IMG/VR virus record: IMGVR_UViG_3300030106_003104
Span: 1-21,565 of that record
Source: a virus
Strand: one strand, 5' to 3'
DNA length: 21,565 nucleotides
Shown here: one piece after another, positions 1-10,900 of the stretch
How the letters are laid out: each line of letters opens with the position of its first letter
How positions within the stretch are numbered: position 1 is the first letter of the stretch
The notes under the pieces: model-generated
The model's input: the letters and a program-made list of their open reading frames with translations, nothing else
What the model was told of the DNA's origin: nothing
Database searches by the model: none
Translations under genes and position numbers: made by a program

Positions 1-1
1 G

Positions 2-1945
2 TTGGCACAGCAGCTTGGTATACCCGCTATGAATGTCGGTGGGTTAATTCGTAGATTTCAAAGTGGCTCTAGCGGGACTATAGGTAATTTACAGCAGTTT
101 TATATGGATCAACTTGGATACGATCCTCGTGGTGATTTTTCTAATGTCTATGTGCCGAGTGGTTTTGATTTAAGTAATTTATATGAAATTGAACAGGAAA
201 TATTAAAAACTGACGAAGGGGCGTTTGATACTGAATTTGCTCCTCAAATAGAAGCTGCAGTTCAGGCGGCTAATTTTCCTTTTGCCTCAATGCCTGACAG
301 GTTGGTGGGCTATGATACGTCAGGCCCGATGGGATTTCTTTCCTCTTTATTCCCGAGGCCAGTAAGAGCCAAGGCCACTGACGTTGATGACACGGTAATT
401 AGTGCACAGCAACAAGCAATAGAGAAAGCGCGGGCAGAAGCATTAGAAAAAGCGCGAGTTGATAAACGAAGACAATTACTTTCACGACTTCCTCAAGGAA
501 GAATCCAACAACTTATGACGGTAGGTGGAGATAAAGTATCGGGGTTTGTTCCTGCAGGAAGTAAAACGTTAACGCTCCCCTCTTCATTTGCGCTTTACAC
601 GCCTCCAGCTCCCACAAAAACAATTGATCAACTAAAACAACTGGCGGTTCTTCAGAGTGGACCGCAGGACGCTACAGACCGGGATACTACAGTACCGGTC
701 AGTCCAAATAATCAGACAAGCGGGGTGATGGTTAATCCACGGGGCGGACTTACAATAGGACCAGATTCCACCATTGCCACTAGCACTGCCATGCAACCTT
801 TCACGGCAACTATACCATCAATAGTGGTTCCACCTGCTCTTAATAATCCTAATGCTCCCATGCAGGGTAGGGCCGGACAAGAACAAGATTATAAAATATT
901 TAATTCTATTGAGGTTAAACAAAGAGAACTTGAAGCAGAGCGGTTATCGCAGCTAGTTGCAAGAGAAAAAGAATTAGCTGATAGCGTTACTCAGCGACAA
1001 CAAAAACTAGAAGAATTAGAGGGAGAGCTTCCGACCAGAGAAAATATTAAGGACAGGATTAAAGAACAGACCCGCTTGGGGATGGCAACAGCGTTTTTTA
1101 ATGCCGCTGGTACTGGAAGCCCCGATTTTCTGACCGCCCTATCAAGAGGTTTTGCTGGTGCTACTGACGTTATGGGCAAGATGACTGGACAGGAGCAAAA
1201 AGAACTTTATCAGTTTGCTATGGATAACTATAACCGAGAAAGCCAAAAGGCTAATCGCGATTATGTAAGGCGACAAGACCTTACCAAGCAAATTAACGAC
1301 GTTAAGTCTGCACAAATAACGCGAAGAGCTAATCAGCGTGCAAATGATTTGCAACTTAGAAAGATGCAAAGCGAAGATTACTGGAAAGCACAACAAATAA
1401 GTTTGGATAGACAAACACTAGGCTTCAATGTGCAAAAAGAAAATGTGAAAAATCTCTTGGAACAACAAAAAATTTCTAAAGAAGCACTTGAGACATTCCG
1501 CAGTGATTTAATAACTGTAAATAGAAATCGTCAGGACGCTTTAGACAATGTAGTTAATATTCCTGAGTTACAAAGGGCCACCCCTGACCAGTATGAGTTA
1601 TTTATTGATATAGATAACAACTTTGCACCCCAGTTTAATTTAGGCGCTCAAATTAACGAAAATAAAGGCATAAGAAGGGTAAGCAAAAGACTCGTCGAAG
1701 AGTATCAAGATCTTGATTCAGCACTTCCCGAAGATAAAAGAAGAGGAACTGCGCTTGCTAATTTAGTCGCAAAGCTAGATGAAGAACAAAAGATCGGCGA
1801 CTTGAAACTTTTAGGAAAGTACCAGCAAGAATTATTTAATCTTAATGTTGGAGATGCGGAGCAACGTGAAAATTCCTTAAAAGCATTTTATCAAAAGTAC
1901 CCGTACTTAGATCCGAAAAATTTATTGTACGCAGTGCAACGATAA
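2..1945 (+). CDS. Coiled-coil phage structural/internal protein, 5' end cut by window edge
   Basis: The frame is open from the left edge for 647 codons and ends with TAA three bases before the next gene. The codon at position 2 is TTG and the first in-frame ATG (nt 29) has no ribosome binding site, so the true start probably lies outside the window. I do not recognise a catalytic domain. Residues about 120-160 and 300-360 are charged, Gln/Glu-rich and likely coiled coil. Near residues 360-395 there is a small Gly/Ala-rich hydrophobic stretch (AAGTGSPDFLTALSRGFAGA), followed by another long helical region. This arrangement resembles internal or ejection-type virion proteins that precede giant polyvalent proteins in phage late operons; that resemblance is inference. 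The gene is AT-rich compared with the right half of the window (sampled lines about 30-43% GC) and carries none of the GTTTAAAC palindromes that mark the rest. Confidence 0.7.
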   Translation: MAQQLGIPAMNVGGLIRRFQSGSSGTIGNLQQFYMDQLGYDPRGDFSNVYVPSGFDLSNLYEIEQEILKTDEGAFDTEFAPQIEAAVQAANFPFASMPDRLVGYDTSGPMGFLSSLFPRPVRAKATDVDDTVISAQQQAIEKARAEALEKARVDKRRQLLSRLPQGRIQQLMTVGGDKVSGFVPAGSKTLTLPSSFALYTPPAPTKTIDQLKQLAVLQSGPQDATDRDTTVPVSPNNQTSGVMVNPRGGLTIGPDSTIATSTAMQPFTATIPSIVVPPALNNPNAPMQGRAGQEQDYKIFNSIEVKQRELEAERLSQLVAREKELADSVTQRQQKLEELEGELPTRENIKDRIKEQTRLGMATAFFNAAGTGSPDFLTALSRGFAGATDVMGKMTGQEQKELYQFAMDNYNRESQKANRDYVRRQDLTKQINDVKSAQITRRANQRANDLQLRKMQSEDYWKAQQISLDRQTLGFNVQKENVKNLLEQQKISKEALETFRSDLITVNRNRQDALDNVVNIPELQRATPDQYELFIDIDNNFAPQFNLGAQINENKGIRRVSKRLVEEYQDLDSALPEDKRRGTALANLVAKLDEEQKIGDLKLLGKYQQELFNLNVGDAEQRENSLKAFYQKYPYLDPKNLLYAVQR

Positions 1946-1948
1946 TAC

Positions 1949-4900
1949 ATGGCTACGCAAGAAGATCGGATTCGCCAGCTTATAGGCAGGATGCAGGGGG
2001 TTGATCCTAGATTAAAATCTGCGTTTGACGCTCCTTTAATTTCGCAGCTACCGACAAGACAGATTGCAATCCCCCAGCAACAGCCCGGAAGTTTGCTTTC
2101 TGTGCTGCGAGGGGAGCAACCTCAGCCCGTACAACAGCCAACCGCGCCTAGCTTTGGACAAACTTCAAAAGGCCGAACTATCTATACAGATAGATACGGC
2201 ACCCCATACTCGGAGATAGTAAATACTTACCAGCTCCCAGACGGCCAATGGGTTAATTATCCCACTGTTGATGCAAGGGGTAATCAGATATCCCCTGATC
2301 GTATCGAGAGCCTAATAGAAGAATATAAAACCGATGATGGTGTTAGGGACTTTGTTACTGGTGAGCTTTTGCCTTACTTTGAAACTAAAGATACTGCAGT
2401 GGAATCTGCGAAAAAAAGAAGTAACGAATTAGGCAAGGAACTAGCACTAAAAAGGGACAGCAAAAGAAGCGATAGAACTGAAGCTACGCTGCCGCCAGCA
2501 CAAACTGCATTAGACATTTTCCAAGGTTTTGAGTCGCCATACTTACCAGAGCCTACTACTCCTTCATCTGACGAAAGCCAAAACTTCTTTATGCAGGTAG
2601 GTCGCGGCTTAGGCCGGGGCGTTACTCAAAGCACCCTTACTTTGGGGCAAGGTTTGTTTGCTACAGCAGACATGGTAACGAATCTTGTTGGATATGAAGA
2701 CGCAATAGATCCAGAGACTAGTGAATTTCTTGAAACTTTAAACGAAATTAGAGAGTCCGTTGGATATGAGGAGGGCATGGTAGGAAAACTAGCTGAGGCG
2801 CTAGGGAGCATGGCTACTCTTTTAGTACCGGGCCTTGGGTCTTCTGCACTTTATGCTAAGGCAGCATCAGCCGCAGCGCAGGGCGCAGCAAAAAAAGAAC
2901 TTGCAAAAAGACTTAAAAATTATGCAAGAGGTTTACGTGCTTTGACAGTACCGGTGGCATCTGGCTTGGGTGCTGGCACTGCTAATCAAATGCTAGAGGC
3001 GTATGCAGATGCTGGTAATGAGGTAACTAACGCACAACGTAACCTATCAACGGCTACAGGTTTGGGTATTGGTCTTACGGAATTGTTGCCGTTAGAAATT
3101 TTGTTGCGAGGCATACCCAAGTCATTAGGTAAAAACACCATTAACTCGATAGCTGTTAGAGCCGCGCAAAACATTTCTGTTGCTGGTGCTGAAGGAGCGC
3201 AAGAAGCCGTTGCAGGAATCATGCAAGAGCTTGCAGCGCAAGGTAACTATAACCCAGACCAACCCATAGGTGATTCCGCTTTATCTGACTTTGGGTATGG
3301 TGCTGGCGCTGGCTCTATTATTGATGCGTTACTGGGCAAGAAGTTTCGGTTGCCAAAGACAGACAAGGCTTTGGAAAAAGAATACCAGAGTACAGAGGCG
3401 CTGACCCCTCTGTCTGAAGAAGAGCTATCTGCCGCACAGCAAGCCGAGCAAGACGTTGCTTTTTATGACAACGAAGGCAAGCAGCAAAAGGGTCAAGTTA
3501 TACGATTTGACGAAAACACTGTTGAGCTAACTGTAGATGGTGAAATAGTAAGTCTGCCTCGCAGTCAGATGCCAGACCCAAACACGGGTTTTTCTTTTGC
3601 TTCTGATGATGACTTGCTCACGCCACGATTTAAGGTAGATGGCAAAGAGATTGGCTCAATTCCTTTACCTGATCTTGTAGATCTGAGAAACAAAGAAGCC
3701 TTGCCTGATGCGTTACGCGCCGAAGTTGACGCAGGAACCATGAGTTTAAACGATGCAATTGAGGAATCGAAGACAGACGATCAACAGCCTGTTAGTAGAA
3801 TATCTCCAGATAAAAAGTATCGGCTTCTTGCGCTTACCAAAGAAATTAACCGCCGCGACCCAGACTTCAACCCATCACTTACCGAAAAGGCGGCAGACCA
3901 GCAAGGTAAAGCGCAGACTGCTGTAGAAATTGATAGCGGAGAATTTGGTGACACTTTAAGTGATCGTTTAAACGACATGGTAAGCCCAACCTTGGAGGAT
4001 ACTGTTGCAGGCCGAACAGTTGGCGGCGAGGTATCTGAAGAAATAGTTGGAGAAGCTGCCCTCAAAAAAGCAATGAAGGGTGTCTCCAAGAAGGACAAGG
4101 CAACTTATTACGAAGAAGTTGGCGCAAGCCCTGATGCAGAGTTTGGCTCTCTTAGCCAAGATCAAGTCGTTGCTTTATTGGAGAAAGCACGAGGACACAA
4201 AGGGCGCAAGAAAGCAGAGAAAGAAGCTCAGAAAGAAAGAGAGCAGCAAGCTGCAACAGATGCAGAGGTTGAAAGAAGAGCGCAAGAATTAGTTGCTGCA
4301 CAGCAAGATACAGTAGTTGTGCCCACGCCAGAGCAGCAAGCTCAAGTCGCTGCAGAAGAGATCGCAGAAACTGTTGAGGATGCTGCTGTACAGGTAGCAC
4401 CAGAGCCTGAAGTTGTTGTAGAGGAAGAAGCACCAGCACCATCGAGGTTTGAGTCTAAGGTCGTTGATGACTCTAAGCCACGCTACAGGAGCGTGACACC
4501 TGTATTTGAGTCTTTGCTTGATAAAGCTCTGTACATAGTAGGCAACCCTAGAAGCAAATCTAAAGCAGATGACGAGATTATGGGCGAGCTGCGCCGGTAT
4601 CTGGGTCGCGGGGTGCCGGGATTCCCAGATGCTGAGATACGCAGATTAGGGGCGCTCGTAAGGGATCGGGTAAAACAGTTGGGCGAGCCAGCGGAAAAAG
4701 GCACGCAGACAGATTTCGTGGTCCCAACAATAAATGCGCCTGACGCTAGTATAGATGTTACAGGTACTGATGTTGTTGTTGAAGAGCCTACGCCAAAGCC
4801 CGTAAAGCCCACTTTATCTAGGGCAGAGAAAGTAGTTTTCACTGACGAAGAGAAGAGTGACTACCGCAATGTAATAAGCACACTGCTTCCCGGCAACAAG

Positions 4901-7900
4901 AAAGCCCCAAAGATAGGCAGAGAAGCGTATGAGCGTCTGCGTGGCGAGGGCCAAAGCCATGAGGATGCGCTGGACAATATTGAAAACGATCCAGCCTTTA
5001 TAGATTTAATCAATACTGAAACAGGCCAGCCGGACTTTTCTCGTGCGCCACAAGAATCAGAACAAGTGTCTCCGGGTCCATTGGCTCCTGTTGCTGGCAC
5101 CCAGACTGCTCCGGGCGTTCCGGGGATGCTGGTCCAAAGAGACGGCCCACCGATTGATTTCAATACAGTCCGTCGAATCAAGAAGATTGTAAGCGACGTT
5201 GCCCCGACATCTGATCTTGTTATTGCCAGTCAGTTGTACGGTCAGGTTGTTGACAGAGATGGGGACGTACAATACATCGTCAACGGCAACGAGGTTAACT
5301 ACGAACAGGCTCTTGGTCTTCAGATGGGGAACATCGTTGGTGTTTCTGTAGCGCCAGATGGTTTGATTGACCCAGAAAACAGGTCTTACCATGAAGCTAC
5401 GCACTTCTTGTTCAACAATGGCTTCCTGACAGACGCAGAAATAAAGTCCTTGATCGCCAATAGGCCAAGGCTTGAACAGATTGTACGCGATCACTTAGGG
5501 CAAGATCGTTATAACGACGCTATGTCGGGAAACGAGTTTCAAAACTTTAACGAGTTGATTGCTTACGGCTCTGCGCTTTACAACCGAGGGCTGGATGTAG
5601 ATGGCAAGGTGCCAAAAGAATTCAACCCGGCACTGCGACGAATCTTTGCCAAGATTGCTAGGTTGTTTAAACAGCTCAAATCTAATTTCACTGGCGAATT
5701 TGTGCCGATGGAAGTCGAGCAAGTCTTTGAGCAGATCCGCCAAGGTAGAACAGGACGCAGGACAGCAGACCCACAGGCTACTCAGCGTGTAAGAGAGGCA
5801 ATGCTTAAAGAAGACCCAGCGGGTCTGAGCGCAACGACACCTTTGTTTGTTATCAAGCAGGGTCCGGTGGCTGCAAGCTCATCCTCTCCAGTTTCTGGAT
5901 TACCCATCAGACCAGACTTCAAGTCCGCTATGAAGACCAAGCTAGAGTCTATGGCAGGACAAAAGAAGCTGCCTGAAGCATGGGGAAGGGTAAAGGGAAG
6001 GTCCGTTCAGGGAGCTTTGTCGGGCGTTAAAATAGAAGAATGGAATGACTCTAACATCGAGTCATTTTTAAATAGCTTACCGCCTGATAAATCGGTTAGT
6101 GGACAGGAGCTTCTGGATTACTTTAATGACATAGAGCAATTAGTTGAGGTCCAAGTTTATGGCTCATCACTAACGCCAGAAAGTAATCAAGATTCTGAGA
6201 TTAAGTATCGGGCTGCTTTACAGCAAGATCGAAATGATCAAGCGTATGTCTCGATTGCCAATGACGCTATGAAATCTTTGCGAACAGGCTATGGCAGATA
6301 TGTCGTAAATAATATGCAGATATCTGATCGCACTCGCAGTGAGGTGCCAAACAAGAAAAACATAAATCCTGCTTTCCCCCCAGATGTAACTGATGCGCTA
6401 AGAGCTTATGCAGACGCGCTTAAGGGAGACAGACTCGACTCAGCCAGTGTTTCTCCAAAAAAACAAAAACTCATAGACGCGCTACAAGAGTCGTTTAAAA
6501 GCAGAGATGGTTCTTTCGATAAAATCCAATTTGGAATTACGCTTGTTGAGGCCAGTAACGCTGGTGGAGTTCAAATAGAGCCTAGCTTCAGAAGTGGGGA
6601 AGTCGTTGGTTTTGCAACAGACTTTGGTATTACTGCTCTTGAAAATGCTGCCGATATGCCAGTGGGTAGTGACAAAAACCTTTACTTTCAGTATACGTCG
6701 ATGGGCGGCAGGGGACTCCCTCCACCAACAGACCTAGTAAGAGAATACGACCTTGCTCAAGATCTTGGCTATCGAGTAATTATAATATCAGCGCCGATGG
6801 CTACGGGAAGCGGTGCTTATCACGCTCATTTTCCAGATGTCCGCAATCCAATTATGCATATTCGGCTTGCCGACATCATTTTAGAAAACGGCGAATCAGT
6901 TTTAGTGATTGAAGAAATACAGTCGGACGTTCATCAACAAGCAGACTCAATGATGAAAGAACTTGCTGTACAAAAATTGTTTGATGAAGGTCTTATCCCA
7001 ATCGACAATTTTGAGCGTTTAAACCGTGAACAAAAAAATCTAGTGCGAGAAAACACCAGTCAGTTTAAAGACGAGGTGTACGGCGAGTATCTACCTGATT
7101 TGCCTTTGAAGGATGAAAATCAACGGATTGCCTTTGCAATGCAACAGATTACTCGCATGGCTGTTAATGGCGGATATGATCACATTGCTGTGAGCAATAG
7201 CGAATTGCAGGTGGAGCGTTATCGAAATGAGTATAAAGCCGCTATTGATGGCTTGGTAATGACTCAGGTCGCTGATGTAGATATTAACAATGGATCTCTT
7301 CGTTTTCCGCCGGGTCAAGCAAGAGTGGCTGAAGTTAATGCGAACATAGATGGTGAGACCAAAATATTTAAGGTCACAGAAGAGCAAGTGCGTGAAGAGC
7401 TAGAAGTCTTAATTGATCAAGACATATTTGCTCCTAGTGGACCTGACCCATATACAGGATCTTTTGCGAAACAAGGCGAATTAACCGGAGAGGTTGTCTC
7501 AGAGGAATTGCTTTCTGATCAAGATTACATTGATGAGTTGCAGGCTGTCGAAGAGCAAGAAGCCATAAATACAATCAATGCGTTTTTTGGTCAAAGTAAT
7601 TATTTTGCCTATCTGCAGAAGGGGATGCAGGACACGTTTAGGGCTGGCGCTATGCGAGCAGCAGACGGTGCATTGCAAGATACCGTAAGCGTTAGTGGAG
7701 GAGATGGTTTTAGATTGGCATTTATGAAGGCGCTTGTGGCTGCAAACCCAGACATTCCTTCCTCTTGGCTTGCCACCTACACGACCCCAGTTGTTGGAGT
7801 AAATAATGAAGGCCAGATGGTCAGAGGAAATTTCCAGAGAGCGACCATAGAGCTTGGCAATGAAGGGACGACGATGAGTGGGAACCCTTCCCTAGATGAT

Positions 7901-10900
7901 TGGCTTGGAGAAGATGTCTCTAAATTGGTTCGCAATGAGCTTCAAAATCCAGATGAATTATCTGGACAATTTTTTGCTACAGATTTTGTAAGTTTTATTC
8001 AAGACAAGGTAGCTGAATCTCAGGTACAAAAAGAACGTTTAAACGCTGGAGACACCGAGCTTTCGCCGTACCAAATGTCTGAGGCTGAGTTGATGGATTC
8101 AGAGAGCATCAGAAGATCAGTTAATAATCTTACAGGTGCGATAGATATACCCGTTGGCGGTGGGTTCGTTAACATCTATGACGTAAAACTACCTCAAGCA
8201 CTAGAGACAGCATTAGCCAGCCTTTTACCTACAGACGCATCCTCTAAGAAAAAGAGGAAGAAAGTGAGAGAAGACAATCAGGGTAAGCGTTTGTACCTTG
8301 GTTCAGGGCACTCACTGGCAAAGCGAGTAGAACAAAGCCCCGGCGATATAAGCGGCATATCAGAAGAGTTGAGTGGTGAAATTCTTATAGAAGAATCTCG
8401 GATTATTCCTACAGATCAAGTGCAGTCCATGCCGCAAAGGGCTAGGTATCTAGGAAGTGCTGAAGGTGCGACAGCAGAAGGAATGGCCCTGCAGCAAGCA
8501 ATAGGTGAAATTCCTTACTATCAAGATGATGCAGAATTAGCAGATGTTTCTGAGCGTTTTATGGTCCCCGTATCTAATAGCCGCAACGCTCTGCGTGTTT
8601 ACGAGCTTACCCCAGAGATAAAAGAGTCACCCAAGGTTCTTGAGCCTAGCGACATCTATTTCGCCAGACTACAAAACGAAAGGGCTGAGGTAACTAATCA
8701 CGGCACCGAGAACCTGCGCGGCGTATTTAAAAATGCTAGACAAAAGGCGGTTGATTACATCAACAGTATGCCATTCTTTAATACCCTCAAGGGGCTTCCA
8801 CAAAAGAGAGAGTTTTACTTAGAGCGATCCAAGTATTTAGGCGTGGTCCAAGCGTCCTCAGAAATAGGCACCGTGTTGCGAGATGAGATAGGCAATCAGT
8901 TTCTATTTAAGAAAGGTGACAAGAACCGGGGCGCTACAGAAACTCTACGAACTTCTATATTTAATTACATGACCACGGGTGATGCGTCGGTAGAGCAATC
9001 ACTGTATCAACAGCTTGAGGCGTTAGATGCTAGAGCAGCTAAAGCTGCGGCAAAAGCTAAAGACATGATTGAGTCTTTAGGTTTGCAAATGGTTGAGAGC
9101 GGACTGATGTCACCTACAACATTTTATGAGAACCGCCGCTCTTACTTGCCCCGCATATACATTAAGCATTTATTGCAAGACCCCAAGACAGAACGCTTTA
9201 GCTATCTAAAGGGAAGAAATGAAAACCTTACGCCAGAAGATCAAGAGGCATTAGGTGTTATCAACGAGCTGGACCCCGCATTCCTTGTATCCCAAGCTAT
9301 ACAAAGGCCAATTAGGGATCTGCAGTTCATAGAGTTTATGAACTCTATTGCAGGTAACAATGCTTGGACGGTAGAAGATGACGTTCTGCTGGTGAAGTAC
9401 ACTGACGTTAATGGTAATGAGCAAGAGCAGAGCGGCCTGTATCTCTTGAACCAAGTAGATACACTGCGTGAAATAGCAAAAGCAGTAGAAGCTGCAGACC
9501 CCAGTAGAGCTGAAACATTACGCAGCCAAGCCAATGAGCTAGACGAGGCCGTCAAGAAAACGTTCACAGAGCGTGGCGTAATGGAATATTACCAACCTAG
9601 TGAAAGGGATATAAGCGGGGACACGCAAGAATATGGGCCATTGTTTAAACGGGTTCCAAGAGGAAAGCAGTACGGTATGCTTGCTGGCCGATTGGTCAGG
9701 AGAGAAATATACGACAACGTAATCTCCTCCATGTTCATGTTGAACTTAGGAGATGCAGCAGCAGTCAAGTGGTATCAGAAAGGAAAGAGGCTAACGGCAA
9801 TTTGGAAAACCATTAAGGTGCCGTTGAACCCGCCCACGATTGCTCGTAACACATTCAGCAACGCGATACTGATTCACTTATCTGGTGTACCTTTCTACCG
9901 TGTCTTACCGCGCATGATAGAAGCTGCGCGGGAAGTTATCTCTTACAACAACGGGGATTTTGCGAACGCACGCCACTATCAAGAAATGCTTGCTCGTGGT
10001 GTTAAGCAGTCATCGTTTACAGACCAAGAGCTAGTGACGATGCAGGAAGACATGCTTGAATTCCTGAGATCCGTAGATGCTAAAGATCTTGGTTTGTTTG
10101 GCTGGCTGAAGCTCAACACATGGCAGCAGTTAGCCCAGAAGGCCAGCAATATCTACCAAGGCATAGAGGTTATCGGTAAGACTGCTATTGCCATTGACGT
10201 GATGGAACGCCAAGGCGGCAGTGCTGATGATGCGTACTTGAGGGCGCAAGAGTATCTGTTCGACTATGGTGATGTGCCAGATATTGTCAGAGGTGCAAGG
10301 CAAAGCCCATTGGGCATACCGTTCTTGACGTTCCAGTACAAGGTGCTGCCGATATTGGCGAAGACTGCACTGCGTAACCCTATGCGGTTTGCTCCTTATG
10401 TTGCGCTTTCATACGCGCTACCAGCATTGTTTATGAGCGCATTTGATATAGACGATGATGAGTACGAGGCCATTAAAACATCTATGCCTGATTACATCAG
10501 GGGCAACCCCGGCCTTATTCCGTTGCCAGCAAGAGATGCTGAAGGCAGATTGCAGTTCTTAGATACATCATACCTATACCCTTGGGGTTCCTTTACCAAC
10601 CTTATTAACGGCGCTTACATCAGCGGCAAAAAAGCTGTTGGGGTAGCAGATCCTGCAGAGAAAGGCGTGGGAATGAAAGATATTGCTACCACGTTAGGAA
10701 TGTTTGGTGGCCCCGGATGGTCATTGTATGACTTAACAATGAACAGAGATTCGTTTACGGAAAGACCTATTGTGAATCCCAATGACCCCTTGTTTATAGC
10801 TGACGCTATCGAGCGTCCATTCTATAACAGAGGTAAGATTACTGATGCTATGTTCTGGGCAGCGAATCAATACTTGTTGCCGGGATTCTTGAATACGGAA

